Source of the DNA: an uncultured Pelagibacteraceae bacterium
Lineage (GTDB): Bacteria > Pseudomonadota > Alphaproteobacteria > Pelagibacterales > Pelagibacteraceae
Assembly: GCA_902543575.1 (NCBI GenBank)
Contig: CACBYV010000003.1
Span: forward strand, 1 to 64,000
Direction of reading: 5' to 3'
DNA: 64,000 nucleotides
Shown: piece by piece, positions 29,629 to 39,353 of the stretch
Layout: each line of letters starts with the position of its first letter
Numbering within the stretch: position 1 is the first letter of the stretch
Notes under the pieces: model-generated
The model's input: the letters and a program-made list of their open reading frames with translations, nothing else
The model's database searches: none
Told to the model about the DNA's origin: nothing
Position numbers and translations under genes: made by a program

Positions 29629-30798
29629 TTATTTAGAAAGCATCTTGCCTATATTTTCTAAGGCTTGCATTATATTATCTCTAGATGCGGCAAAACTAAA
29701 TCTAACGTAATCATTACAAGTTTTACCGAATGCAGTACCAGGAACAATTGCTACTCCTGCTTCATGCATAGCTTTTTTGCAAAACTCAGATCCATTCATA
29801 CCAGTACCTTTTATATTCGGAAAAGCATAAAAAGCTCCTCCCGGCAAACTACACTCAACTCCTGGTAAATCATTTAATCCTTTGTGAATTAAATTTCTTC
29901 TTAATGTAAATTTGTCTAACATATCTTTAATAGAATCTTCTGGACCATCTAATGCGGCTATACCAGCATATTGGGCTGCTGCATTTACACATGATACACT
30001 ATTAATCAAAAGTTTGTTTACATGTTCAACCAAATGCTCTGGCCAGTAACTCCAACCAAGTCTCCATCCAGTCATAGAATATGCTTTACTCCAACCCTCA
30101 AGAACAATTAATCTGTCTCTTAAATTAGGATAGTTAAAGAAAGTTGGCATTTCCTTATAGTCAAAAATTTGTCTACTATAAATTTCATCACTTAAAATTG
30201 TGACCTGCGGATGTTTTTCTAATTCTTTTGCTAAGTAGTCAATTGCAGGTTTTTCAACAAAGCTTCCAGTTGGGTTGTTTGGATTTATTAGAATTAAAAG
30301 TCTAGTTTTGTCAGTTATTAAAGACAGAATTTTGTCTGGATCAAATTTTAAATCTTTATCCTCAGTTAAATCATATGGAACAGCTTTTGCTCCAGAATAA
30401 TTAATCATTGACTCATAAATTGGAAAAGCTGGAGTTGGATGAATTATTTCAACACCTGGTTCACCATAACAAGTAATTGCATAATACATTGTAGGTTTAC
30501 CGCCTGGCATTATTAAAACTCTATTTGGATCAATATCAGCATTATAAAGTCTCTTGACCCATCTTGCGACAGCTTCTCGACACTCTGGAATTCCATTTGA
30601 TAAAACATAACCATGATGACCATCATCTAGAGCTTTTTTTGCAGCTTCAACTACATGTTTTGGAGTTTTAAAGTCAGGTTGTCCTAGACCTAAATGAATC
30701 ATAGGTTTGCCTTGTGCTTCTAATTTTTTTGCTTCTGCTAAAACAGAAAATGCACTTTCAGTTCCTAAACGATCTAATGCTTTTGCTAATTCAATCAT
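29629..30798 (-). CDS. Pyridoxal phosphate-dependent class I/II aminotransferase
   Basis: IHLGLGQPDFKTPKHV, INPNNPTGSFV, DEIYSRQIFD, GWSKAYSMTGWRLGW. Confidence 0.94.
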   Translation of the reverse strand: MIELAKALDRLGTESAFSVLAEAKKLEAQGKPMIHLGLGQPDFKTPKHVVEAAKKALDDGHHGYVLSNGIPECREAVARWVKRLYNADIDPNRVLIMPGGKPTMYYAITCYGEPGVEIIHPTPAFPIYESMINYSGAKAVPYDLTEDKDLKFDPDKILSLITDKTRLLILINPNNPTGSFVEKPAIDYLAKELEKHPQVTILSDEIYSRQIFDYKEMPTFFNYPNLRDRLIVLEGWSKAYSMTGWRLGWSYWPEHLVEHVNKLLINSVSCVNAAAQYAGIAALDGPEDSIKDMLDKFTLRRNLIHKGLNDLPGVECSLPGGAFYAFPNIKGTGMNGSEFCKKAMHEAGVAIVPGTAFGKTCNDYVRFSFAASRDNIMQALENIGKMLSK

Positions 30799-30887
30799 AA
30801 TTTTTCGTCGACAAACTAACTGAAAAGCAACTTCATGTCTATTTATTTAAAGTGAAAATAATAATAAAAATTATTTATAAAAAGTAT

Positions 30888-32039
30888 TTAATTACGGTAA
30901 ATTATCTTTGATCTATCTAACTCTTTTACACTTTTGCAGCCCATAAGGATCATATTTCTTCTAATTTCATCGTGCATATTTTGAAGCAGCCTCTCTACTC
31001 CTTGCTGTCCACCCGCTCCTAAACTGAACAAAAAAGCTTTACCAAAACTACAAGCAGTTGCACCTGCAGCTAAAGCCTTGAGAACATGAGTTCCCCGTCT
31101 AACACCTCCATCTAAAATTATCTCAACCTTGTCACCCACAGCATCTGAAATAGCCTTTAGTTGATCAAAAGGAGTTCTAGATCCATCAAGTTGTCTTCCT
31201 CCATGATTTGATATTATTATTGCTGTACAACCAATATCAACTGCTCTATTTGCATCCTCTACAGACATTACACCCTTCAAGGCAAAAGGTCCGTCCCACT
31301 TTTTTATACAGTATTCTGCATCTTCCCAATTCATTTGTGGATCATACTGTTCATTAACATAGTCTATTACAGATTTTGTAATGTTAGTTCCCTTGTCAGT
31401 TTTGTGTTTAATATTTGCAAGTTCAAATTTCTTATTCGTAAAATATCTGAATAACCATCCTGGTCTCAACGCGAAATTCATTATACTTTCTAATGTGAAT
31501 TTAGGAGGAGTTGTAAAACCAGTTCTGTGATCTCTTTCTCTATTTCCTGCAACCAAAGTATCAACGGTTAAGCATAAACCATCAAAGTTTGCTCTTTTAC
31601 ACCTATCAATCAAATCATCAGTAAATGATTTATCTTTATGGATATAAAGTTGAAATAATTTTGGTCCACTTGATATATTAGCAATTTCTTCAATGGAAAA
31701 TGATGCCATTGTCGACATGCTATACATGGTACCAAATTTTTCTGCAGCTCTAGCTGAAGCTTTATCTCCATCAGGATGATATAAACTTTGCATAGCAGTT
31801 GGAGATAAAAAAATTGGCATATCTATTTTTCTACCAAAAACTGTGGTTGATAGATCTGGTTCTCCTACACTTCTAAGAATATTGGGGATTAAGTCACAAT
31901 CATCAAATGAATTTGTATTTCTTTTTAAAGTGGTTTCATCGTCTGCACCACCATCAATGTAATGAAAAATCGGAGCTGGTAATCTTTTTTTAGCTAACTT
32001 TCTAAAATCCTCAAAATTGTAACAATTCTTCAAACTCAT
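30888..32039 (-). CDS. FMN-dependent alpha-hydroxy acid oxidase (paralog A)
   Basis: HYIDGGADDETTLKRN, ISNHGGRQLDGSRTPFDQL, ILDGGVRRGTHVLKALAAGA. Confidence 0.93.
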   Translation of the reverse strand: MSLKNCYNFEDFRKLAKKRLPAPIFHYIDGGADDETTLKRNTNSFDDCDLIPNILRSVGEPDLSTTVFGRKIDMPIFLSPTAMQSLYHPDGDKASARAAEKFGTMYSMSTMASFSIEEIANISSGPKLFQLYIHKDKSFTDDLIDRCKRANFDGLCLTVDTLVAGNRERDHRTGFTTPPKFTLESIMNFALRPGWLFRYFTNKKFELANIKHKTDKGTNITKSVIDYVNEQYDPQMNWEDAEYCIKKWDGPFALKGVMSVEDANRAVDIGCTAIIISNHGGRQLDGSRTPFDQLKAISDAVGDKVEIILDGGVRRGTHVLKALAAGATACSFGKAFLFSLGAGGQQGVERLLQNMHDEIRRNMILMGCKSVKELDRSKIIYRN

Positions 32040-33190
32040 GCATTTCGGAATTTTAAATTATTTCGATTAAGATCACTGATCTTTGTGCAGCCCATTAATT
32101 TCATGTCTCTTACTAATTCAGTTTTATATAAGTTAAGTGCTCTCTCAACACCTTCTTGACCTGCTGCAGCTAAAGCATAAAGATATAATCTTCCACCAGC
32201 ACATGCTTTTGCACCCATAGATAAAGCTTTTAACATATGAGTACCTCTTTGAAATCCACCTTCACAAATAACATCTAACTTATCACCAACCGCATCAACT
32301 ATTTCAGCTAATTGATCGAATGGTGATCTAGATCCATCAAGTTGTCTTCCTCCATGATTTGATACCATTATACCAGTGCATCCGATATCAACTGCTCTTT
32401 TAGCATCTTCAACACTCATGACTCCCTTAAGTGCAAAATGGCCACCCCACTGAGAGCACAATTTTTCAGCATCGTCCCAGTTCATAGATTGATCCAACAT
32501 AGTAGAAAAGTAATTACCTATTGAGGTATTTGTGTCAGTGCCTTCTTTAACGAAATCTTGAAGATGTGGAAGTTCAAATTTTCCTTTGGTTAAATAATTT
32601 ATTCCCCACATTGGTTTTGTGGCAAAACTAAACAAACTCGAAAGTGTTAATTTTGGAGGTGATGTAAATCCAGTCCTTAAATCTCTTTCACGATTTCCTC
32701 CTGTTATCGTATCAACGGTTAAAGCCATAACGTCAAATTTTGCTGCTTTTGCTCGTTCTAAACATGAGTCGTTTAAACCTCTGTCTTTATGGAAATAAAA
32801 TTGAAACATTTTTGGGGTATCTATTAAAGATGAAATTTCTTCAACACTAACTGTAGCCAATGCCGAAACACCAAACATCGTATTGAACTTCTTTGCAGCT
32901 TTTCCAACCGCTCTTTCTCCTTCGTAGTGGAATAGCCTTTGCAGAGCTGTTGGGGAACAATAAAAAGGTAAATCTAGTTTTTTTCCAAAAATAGTTGTCG
33001 ACAAATCCACATTTTCAACACCTCTTAAGACATTTGGAACTAAGTCAACGTCATTAAATGCGCTACTATTTCTTGCATAAGTTATTTCATCATCTGCAGC
33101 TCCATCAATATAATGAAATATTGGTGATGGAAGCTTTTGTTTTGCTAACTTTCTAAAATCGTAAAAATTATGACAGTCTTTTAATCTCAT
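32036..33190 (-). CDS. FMN-dependent alpha-hydroxy acid oxidase (paralog B)
   Basis: HYIDGAADDEITYARN, VSNHGGRQLDGSRSPFDQL; FMN-phosphate loop reads ICEGGFQRGTHMLKAL. Confidence 0.92.
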   Translation of the reverse strand: MRLKDCHNFYDFRKLAKQKLPSPIFHYIDGAADDEITYARNSSAFNDVDLVPNVLRGVENVDLSTTIFGKKLDLPFYCSPTALQRLFHYEGERAVGKAAKKFNTMFGVSALATVSVEEISSLIDTPKMFQFYFHKDRGLNDSCLERAKAAKFDVMALTVDTITGGNRERDLRTGFTSPPKLTLSSLFSFATKPMWGINYLTKGKFELPHLQDFVKEGTDTNTSIGNYFSTMLDQSMNWDDAEKLCSQWGGHFALKGVMSVEDAKRAVDIGCTGIMVSNHGGRQLDGSRSPFDQLAEIVDAVGDKLDVICEGGFQRGTHMLKALSMGAKACAGGRLYLYALAAAGQEGVERALNLYKTELVRDMKLMGCTKISDLNRNNLKFRNA

Positions 33191-33205
33191 AACTAAAATT
33201 ATAAA

Positions 33206-33766
33206 TTAATTTGTTTCACTTTTAAATCCGACAAAAATTGAATCAGAACCTGGATTTTTACTTCCTATATTAGCATTTGAAATATGATTAAATGTAACAC
33301 CAAACATAATATTATTTTTAGTTGCAAAATTAAACTCTATTTCGCTTTTAAACTCTAGCGGAGACCCCATGTCTTTTCCTTGATCAAATTCATTATATAA
33401 ACCAATACTAAAACTTGGTACAATAAAAAATCCTTTACTTGGATTAAACTCCTTCTGAAGTCCTGTTGAAACATAAAAAGCATATTCTTCTCTATTTTTT
33501 TTATTACTTTGATTATCTAAAGTTAATGACTCATCTGAATCATAAAATAACATTAAATCGTAAACTTGAGTTAATTCTCCTAGAATATTTACACTAATTT
33601 TATTTTCAGTTATTTTTTTTTTGTTAATAGCTAGCATATCTGTTTCGTGTACATGATCAAAAACACCAATTTTATAATATGTGCCTGAGTTATTATTATT
33701 TTGTTCGCTATGACTGTAAGTAGTAGTAATTATTATTAGCGTTAAAAGTTTAATAAATAATTTCAT
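33206..33766 (-). CDS. Secreted/outer-membrane PagL-like (acyloxyacyl hydrolase family) protein
   Basis: Signal peptide; C-terminal FGVTFNHISNANIGSKNPGSDSIFVGFK resembles the PagL HxSNA...NPG active-site region. Confidence 0.65.
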   Translation of the reverse strand: MKLFIKLLTLIIITTTYSHSEQNNNNSGTYYKIGVFDHVHETDMLAINKKKITENKISVNILGELTQVYDLMLFYDSDESLTLDNQSNKKNREEYAFYVSTGLQKEFNPSKGFFIVPSFSIGLYNEFDQGKDMGSPLEFKSEIEFNFATKNNIMFGVTFNHISNANIGSKNPGSDSIFVGFKSETN

Positions 33767-33776
33767 AAAAATTCTG

Positions 33777-34136
33777 TTACTTTATAGATACTTTTCTAAC
33801 AATTAAAAGACCACCAAAAATGAATAAAATCAAAGGTATTAACCAAAGTAAAATTGTATTTTGATTTAATTCTGGATCATAAACAATCCATTCTCCATAT
33901 TTATTTTTTAAATAATCATATATTTCTTCTTCTTCTTTACCTTCATCAATCTTATTTTTTACAACAAGCTTCATACTAACAGCAAAATCGGACTGAGAGT
34001 CGTAAACAGATTGACCCTGGCATATCAAACACCTTAAGTTTTTTGTAATTTGATCTACTTTGGTATTTATTTCATTAGCATAGGAAAAATTAAAACTAAA
34101 ATATAGCAGCAATATTAATTTTAAAATTTTAAGCAT
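33777..34136 (-). CDS. ccmH: Cytochrome c-type biogenesis protein CcmH
   Basis: LRCLICQGQSVYDSQSDFAVSMKLVVKNKIDEGKEEEEIYDYLKNKYGEWIVYDP. Confidence 0.95.
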   Translation of the reverse strand: MLKILKLILLLYFSFNFSYANEINTKVDQITKNLRCLICQGQSVYDSQSDFAVSMKLVVKNKIDEGKEEEEIYDYLKNKYGEWIVYDPELNQNTILLWLIPLILFIFGGLLIVRKVSIK

Positions 34137-34674
34137 TTTTTTTTAATAAATTTTTTATTTCTATTAAATTTTCGCTTGTCAATGGACCAATATACTTTTT
34201 TATTATCTCATTTGTTTTACCACTTATAATAAAAGTTTCAGGAACACCAATTGCTCCAAATTCTATTGACTTTGTTCCATCATTATCAGTAATAACTTCT
34301 GAATAAGGATTTCCAAGTGAGCTTAAAAAATTTTTCGCATTTTTTGGACTGTCTTTATAATTAATTCCAATTATATTTATGTTCATATCTTTCAATTTCA
34401 TTAAAAACTGATGCTCTTCTCTACATGGTGCACACCAAGATGCCCAAATATTTACTACAGAAGGACTATTTTTATCAAATAAGTCTGAAATATTAATTAT
34501 TTCATCAGAAAATAGTTTTTTTGCATTAAGTGAAAAATCTATTTTACTTTTTAATTTCTCGTTAGAGTAATCTCTCGATACCTTCAATCCCTTGAGCAAG
34601 ATTATAAAAATTATTATTAATGTTAGTAGTAATCCTAAAAATTTAATATTTTTGCTCATCTTTTCTAATGACAC
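34129..34674 (-). CDS. ccmG: Thiol:disulfide interchange protein CcmG/DsbE
   Basis: VVNIWASWCAPCREEHQFL, FGAIGVPETFII; internal Met at 34659 is a likely alternative start. Confidence 0.94.
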   Translation of the reverse strand: MSLEKMSKNIKFLGLLLTLIIIFIILLKGLKVSRDYSNEKLKSKIDFSLNAKKLFSDEIINISDLFDKNSPSVVNIWASWCAPCREEHQFLMKLKDMNINIIGINYKDSPKNAKNFLSSLGNPYSEVITDNDGTKSIEFGAIGVPETFIISGKTNEIIKKYIGPLTSENLIEIKNLLKKNA

Positions 34675-36523
34675 TTAATAAACCACCAAAACCAATAAAT
34701 ATAGTTGAGATCCATATCCAAATCATTAAGGGTTTATATTGATATCTTACATTATAATATCCATCGTCTTTTAGAATATTAAAAACTAAAAAATTATCTG
34801 AAAATAATGTTGTCTTAATATCCGCTTCACTCGTAATAGTTAAAGGATGTTGGTAAATCCTAACTTCTGGGTATAAAGCAAAAGAGGAATTTTTATTTGT
34901 AACTTCAAAACTAGCTTTAAGAGATTTATAATTGTCCACATCTGTAACATTAACTTCTTTTAATTTTACAACTTTTTCATTGAATATTCTTTCATCTCCT
35001 ACTTTCATATTTGAATTGAATTCATTAGAAAAAAGGCCATTCAATAAGATACTAGTAATTAATAAACTAAAACCAAAATGTGAAATTTTTTGGCTAATCG
35101 TGGATTTACTAACAAAAAAATCCTTAATTGTTACTAATAAAAGATAGATGCTCAAAACTATCAGGGGAATAGACAACAGAAACGAATTTTCGGTTTTTGT
35201 TAAAATGACATATGAAATAAGTAGTGAAACTAAAAAAATAATTAAAATATTATAGTTAAACTTTTTTAATTTATCTTTAATCCATTTCAAACTCGGGCCA
35301 AAGCTCATGAATATTAAAAAAGGAATTAAGAAGGGTATTAAAAGATTATGATAAAAAGGCGGACCAACAGAAATTTTTGAACCATTTAAAACTTCAAGAA
35401 AAATTGGATAAATTGTACCAACAAGAACAACAGATAAAAAAAACATCATAAACCAGTTATTCACTAATATTGCAGTCTCTTTACTTAAAATAAAATTCTC
35501 TTTGGCTGCGTTTGAAATTTTATTCTGATTAAAAAAGAAAATTAATATAGACATCAATATTAGGATAAAGAGAAAACTTAATATATATAGCCCTCTTGAT
35601 GGATCGTTTGCAAAAGTGTGAATTGAATTTAAAATTCCAGACCTAACAAGAAAAGTGCCACTCATACTCAGTGAGAAAGTTGTAATTGACAAAATAATAG
35701 TCCACTCTTTAAACGAATTTCTTTTCTGTAATACAATTACAGTATGCAGTAGCGCTGTTAAGCAAAACCATGGCATTAATGAAACATTTTCTACAGGATC
35801 CCAAAACCAAAAACCTCCCCAGCCCAGCTCATAATATGCCCATATAGATCCAAGCAAAATACCAATTGTTAAAAATACCCAAGATACCAAAACCCATTTT
35901 TTAATATGTCTTGCCCACTTATCTCCAATATTTCCGATAATCATTGAGGCAAGTGAAGCTGAAAAGATAATAGATGTTCCAACATAACCTAAATATAAAA
36001 TTGGAGGATGAATAGCTAAAGCAGGGTCTTGTAAAATAGGGTTCAAACCTAATCCCTCGCTAGGAATTGGATATAACATTTTGAATGGGTTGGAAGTTAA
36101 TAAAATAAAAACTAGAAAACCTGAAATAATAATTTGTTGAAATAGTATCGTTAGAAGTTTGTATTTAGTATCTTGTGATCTTGAATTTAATAAAAAAATA
36201 AATAGAAAAATTGAAAGAACTAATAACCACAATAATAAACTTCCCTCATGATTTCCCCATGTGCCTGATACTTTATAAAATAAAGGTTTTAAAGTATGAG
36301 AATTGTTGAAAACAGTTTCATTACTAAAATCTGAAATTACAAAAGCTGCAACTAGACTAAAAAAACTTACCGTAATCATTATAGTTTGTATTGAAGTAAT
36401 TAAAATAAAGTTTTTATCTAAATATTTATTTTCTGAATTTGCATCCAAGTATGACTTAAAAATTAAATAAACAGATGCAATTAAAGCAATATATAAAGAA
36501 TAATTTCCTAAATAATTAGACAT
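34643..36523 (-). CDS. ccmF: Heme lyase CcmF/NrfE family
   Basis: SGTWGNHEGSLLLW, GFWFWDPVENVSLMPW, LVRSGILNSIHTFANDPSRG. Confidence 0.97.
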   Translation of the reverse strand: MSNYLGNYSLYIALIASVYLIFKSYLDANSENKYLDKNFILITSIQTIMITVSFFSLVAAFVISDFSNETVFNNSHTLKPLFYKVSGTWGNHEGSLLLWLLVLSIFLFIFLLNSRSQDTKYKLLTILFQQIIISGFLVFILLTSNPFKMLYPIPSEGLGLNPILQDPALAIHPPILYLGYVGTSIIFSASLASMIIGNIGDKWARHIKKWVLVSWVFLTIGILLGSIWAYYELGWGGFWFWDPVENVSLMPWFCLTALLHTVIVLQKRNSFKEWTIILSITTFSLSMSGTFLVRSGILNSIHTFANDPSRGLYILSFLFILILMSILIFFFNQNKISNAAKENFILSKETAILVNNWFMMFFLSVVLVGTIYPIFLEVLNGSKISVGPPFYHNLLIPFLIPFLIFMSFGPSLKWIKDKLKKFNYNILIIFLVSLLISYVILTKTENSFLLSIPLIVLSIYLLLVTIKDFFVSKSTISQKISHFGFSLLITSILLNGLFSNEFNSNMKVGDERIFNEKVVKLKEVNVTDVDNYKSLKASFEVTNKNSSFALYPEVRIYQHPLTITSEADIKTTLFSDNFLVFNILKDDGYYNVRYQYKPLMIWIWISTIFIGFGGLLSVIRKDEQKY

Positions 36524-36528
36524 ACAAA

Positions 36529-36951
36529 TTAATTGTTTTTCATAGCTTCGCTGACTTCAGGAGGCATATAATTTTCATCATGTTTTGCTAAAATCTTGTC
36601 AGCATTTAGAAAACTTTTATCCTTTAAGAAACCTTCAGCAACTACACCCTTACCCTCTTCAAACAGATTAGGTACAGATCCATTAAAGTTGACTAATAAT
36701 TCATTTTTGAAATCCGTAATTACGAAAAAAATTTCTTTATCGTTTATTTTAATAGAATTTTTTTTCACCATTCCACCAACTCTAATTTTTTGAGCATTTT
36801 TGATTTCATTAAGATTTTTAATGTCTGTTGGAGACTTAAAATATACTACGTTTTCCTCAAGAGATTTAACCACCAAAAAAATTGTAAGAACTAATGAAAT
36901 TAAAATTAAAAAAATAAAAAGGGCTCTAAATTTAACTTTTTTTCCGTACAT
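36529..36951 (-). CDS. ccmE: Cytochrome c maturation heme chaperone CcmE
   Basis: [47 protein letters not shown]. Confidence 0.96.
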   Translation of the reverse strand: MYGKKVKFRALFIFLILISLVLTIFLVVKSLEENVVYFKSPTDIKNLNEIKNAQKIRVGGMVKKNSIKINDKEIFFVITDFKNELLVNFNGSVPNLFEEGKGVVAEGFLKDKSFLNADKILAKHDENYMPPEVSEAMKNN

Positions 36952-36962
36952 GTGAATTTTAG

Positions 36963-37196
36963 TTAAACTTTAGATGTGGAAGTGTTTGCTAATATCTCTC
37001 TGTACGTTTTTTGCTTAGCTACTGATGCAAGTTTCTTTTCATCTAGTGATTTATAATTTTCCTCAAATTTCTTTTTCTCTTTAATTAAATTTAATTTTAC
37101 TACCGCGTACAAGAAGCTAAAAGAAAATAGAGTAAATATAAATGATGACCAAACGTATACACCGTATCCATTCATATTTAGTAGTTCACTAATCAT
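36963..37196 (-). CDS. ccmD: Heme exporter protein CcmD
   Basis: Short protein with [25 protein letters not shown] between ccmC and ccmE. Confidence 0.88.
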   Translation of the reverse strand: MISELLNMNGYGVYVWSSFIFTLFSFSFLYAVVKLNLIKEKKKFEENYKSLDEKKLASVAKQKTYREILANTSTSKV

Positions 37197-37900
37197 AATC
37201 TATTAAGGCCTTTATTTTTAATCTTTAACAGTTCTGTATTATATTTCATTAAAAATATCAAAAGTGAAAATAGAGCAAATGCCGCAGTCATTATAGCTAA
37301 TGGTGTCAACATTGAAGAATGAATTGTTGTTTCTTCCAAAATTTTTACTGACGCAGGTTGGTGTAAAGTATTCCACCATTCTACTGAAAATTTTATAACT
37401 GGAATATTTATAAGACCAATAATTGCTATTATTGAGCTAATTTTTTCTGCTTTACTAGTGTCTGTCGTAATCTTCCAAGAAGTAATGAACAATAAATAAA
37501 AAATTGAAAGTAAAAGCATTGAAGTTATTCTTGCATCCCAAGCCCACCAAGTTCCCCAGGTTGGTTTTCCCCAAATTGATCCTGTAACTAAAGCTATTAT
37601 GCTAAAAACAAAACCAGAAGGTGCTAAACTTTTTGTTATTAAAGAGAAATTTTTATTTTTAAAAACAAAAACTCCAAAAGAAAGAATGGAAATAAATGAA
37701 AATATTCCGAGTGATATCCAAGCTGATGGAACATGGACATACATAATCCTAACTGAGTCACTCTGCTTATAATCCTCGGGAGAAAGAACTAAAGCTTCAA
37801 CTAATCCAAGTAACAATACAATTATAAATAGCGCAAATACAAACTTTTGTATTTTATTAATTATCTTTAAAGTATTATTTGGATTGAAATAATTAATCAT
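37193..37900 (-). CDS. ccmC: Heme exporter protein CcmC
   Basis: MYVHVPSAWISLG, GSIWGKPTWGTWWAWDARITSMLLLSI, VKFSVEWWNTLHQPASV. Confidence 0.96.
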   Translation of the reverse strand: MINYFNPNNTLKIINKIQKFVFALFIIVLLLGLVEALVLSPEDYKQSDSVRIMYVHVPSAWISLGIFSFISILSFGVFVFKNKNFSLITKSLAPSGFVFSIIALVTGSIWGKPTWGTWWAWDARITSMLLLSIFYLLFITSWKITTDTSKAEKISSIIAIIGLINIPVIKFSVEWWNTLHQPASVKILEETTIHSSMLTPLAIMTAAFALFSLLIFLMKYNTELLKIKNKGLNRL

Positions 37901-37945
37901 AATTTTTTATAACATATAAATTTTAGATTAAAATTGTTCAAAATT

Positions 37946-37999
37946 TTCTGACCAAGAATACAGAGGGAGATAGAGGAAAAACAGTACTCTTGATCAGAA
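37946..37999 (-). ncRNA. Putative hairpin RNA/leader between hspQ and ccmC
   Basis: Reverse strand TTCTGATCAAGA-30 nt-TCTTGGTCAGAA: 12-bp stem including one G-U wobble; loop contains TTTTTCCTCTATCTCCCTCT. Confidence 0.5.
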
Positions 38000-38067
38000 T
38001 TAAATATTTTATAACAAACAGATATGACAGAGATTTGGGACAATTGTGTTTAAATATTGGCTATTAG

Positions 38068-38388
38068 TTAATTTGAAGGCTTGAAGTAGCTTGATCCACG
38101 CTTACCTGAAAAAATTTCGTTAATTAGAGGGTGTTTTATAGGCTCTTCAGAGTCATCAAATAATAGATTTTGCTCAGACACATAAGCCTCGTAAGTAATT
38201 TCGTCATTCTCTGCTAGTAAATGATAAAATGGCTGATCCTTTCTAGGTCTCACGTTTTTTGGAATTGACTGATACCACTCCTCTGAGTTATTAAATTCAA
38301 AGTCAACATCGTAAATCACACCTCTAAAATCGAAGTGTCTATGTTTTACAACGTCTCCAATTGAAAATTTAGCTTTTTGAGTACTCAC
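38068..38388 (-). CDS. hspQ: Heat shock protein HspQ
   Basis: KFSIGDVVKHRHFDFRGVIYDVDFEF...QPFYHLLAENDEITYEAYVSEQNL. Confidence 0.95.
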   Translation of the reverse strand: MSTQKAKFSIGDVVKHRHFDFRGVIYDVDFEFNNSEEWYQSIPKNVRPRKDQPFYHLLAENDEITYEAYVSEQNLLFDDSEEPIKHPLINEIFSGKRGSSYFKPSN

Positions 38389-38466
38389 GATATTAAATAT
38401 GGATATTTGATGAAAAAAATCAATAAAAAAAATATAAATGTTTTATTAATCTGTTAATATGTAGCA

Positions 38467-39018
38467 GTGAATAAATCACTTCTAAAATTCATTACAGACG
38501 TTGGGCCTTTAGCTATTTTTTTCTTCTTTTATTATAACAGTGATAAAAATTTAAAAGTTGCAATACCACCTCTAATTGTCGCAACAATAATTTCCGTTCT
38601 CTTGGTTTGGATACTGGAAAAAAAAGTTCCGATGGTTCCTTTGTTAGGAGGAATTTTAATTACTCTATTTGGAGGTTTAACAATTTATTTTGATAATCCA
38701 ATTTTTATTTATATGAAACCCACTATTATAAATATTTTATTTGCCTTAGCTTTATTCTTTGGAAAATACTTCACCAATGAACCAGTTTTAAAATTAATAC
38801 TTGGAAAAACACTGCCAATGTCTGATGAAGGTTGGAAAATTTTGAATAACAGATGGACTTATTTTTTTATTTTTTTAGCTATATTAAATGAAATTGTTTG
38901 GAGAACTCAAACAGAGGAATTTTGGGTTAACTTTAAAGTTTGGGGAATGCTACCAATTACATTCATCTTTACAGCATCACAAGTTGGGTTGATTAATAAA
39001 CACAAATTAAATGAGTAA
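38467..39018 (+). CDS. yciB: Septation protein A / YciB family inner membrane protein
   Basis: DVGPLAIFFFFYY, WKILNNRWTYFFIFLAILNEIVWRTQTEEFWVNFKVWG. Confidence 0.93.
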   Translation: MNKSLLKFITDVGPLAIFFFFYYNSDKNLKVAIPPLIVATIISVLLVWILEKKVPMVPLLGGILITLFGGLTIYFDNPIFIYMKPTIINILFALALFFGKYFTNEPVLKLILGKTLPMSDEGWKILNNRWTYFFIFLAILNEIVWRTQTEEFWVNFKVWGMLPITFIFTASQVGLINKHKLNE

Positions 39019-39346
39019 TTTAAAATTAGTAATAAATAATTCAAACAAAGAACAAAACCAAAGGTATTTTTTTGAAAAAAAAGAACTAAAAATTATATTA
39101 GACCTATATGCTAAAATGGTATCTGAAGGATCTTGGAAAGACTATGGCCTCTCAATATCAAGTAAAAGAGTAAGTTTTAGTATTTTTAAAAATGCAGCAG
39201 AAAAAGCTATCTACAACATTTGTAAAAATTTTAAACCTTCTAATAAGAATTTGAAATATTTAATAACTGATAGAAATGGTAAAATTTTAAATAATGCTTA
39301 TGATTTAGAAATACTTCTAAAAAAAACAAATTGGAAAAAACTATAG
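39011..39346 (+). CDS. DUF2794 family protein
   Basis: YFFEKKELKIILDLYAKMVSEGSWKDYGLSISSKRVSFSIFKNAAEKAIYNICK. Confidence 0.85.
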   Translation: MSNLKLVINNSNKEQNQRYFFEKKELKIILDLYAKMVSEGSWKDYGLSISSKRVSFSIFKNAAEKAIYNICKNFKPSNKNLKYLITDRNGKILNNAYDLEILLKKTNWKKL

Positions 39347-39353
39347 TTTTTGA

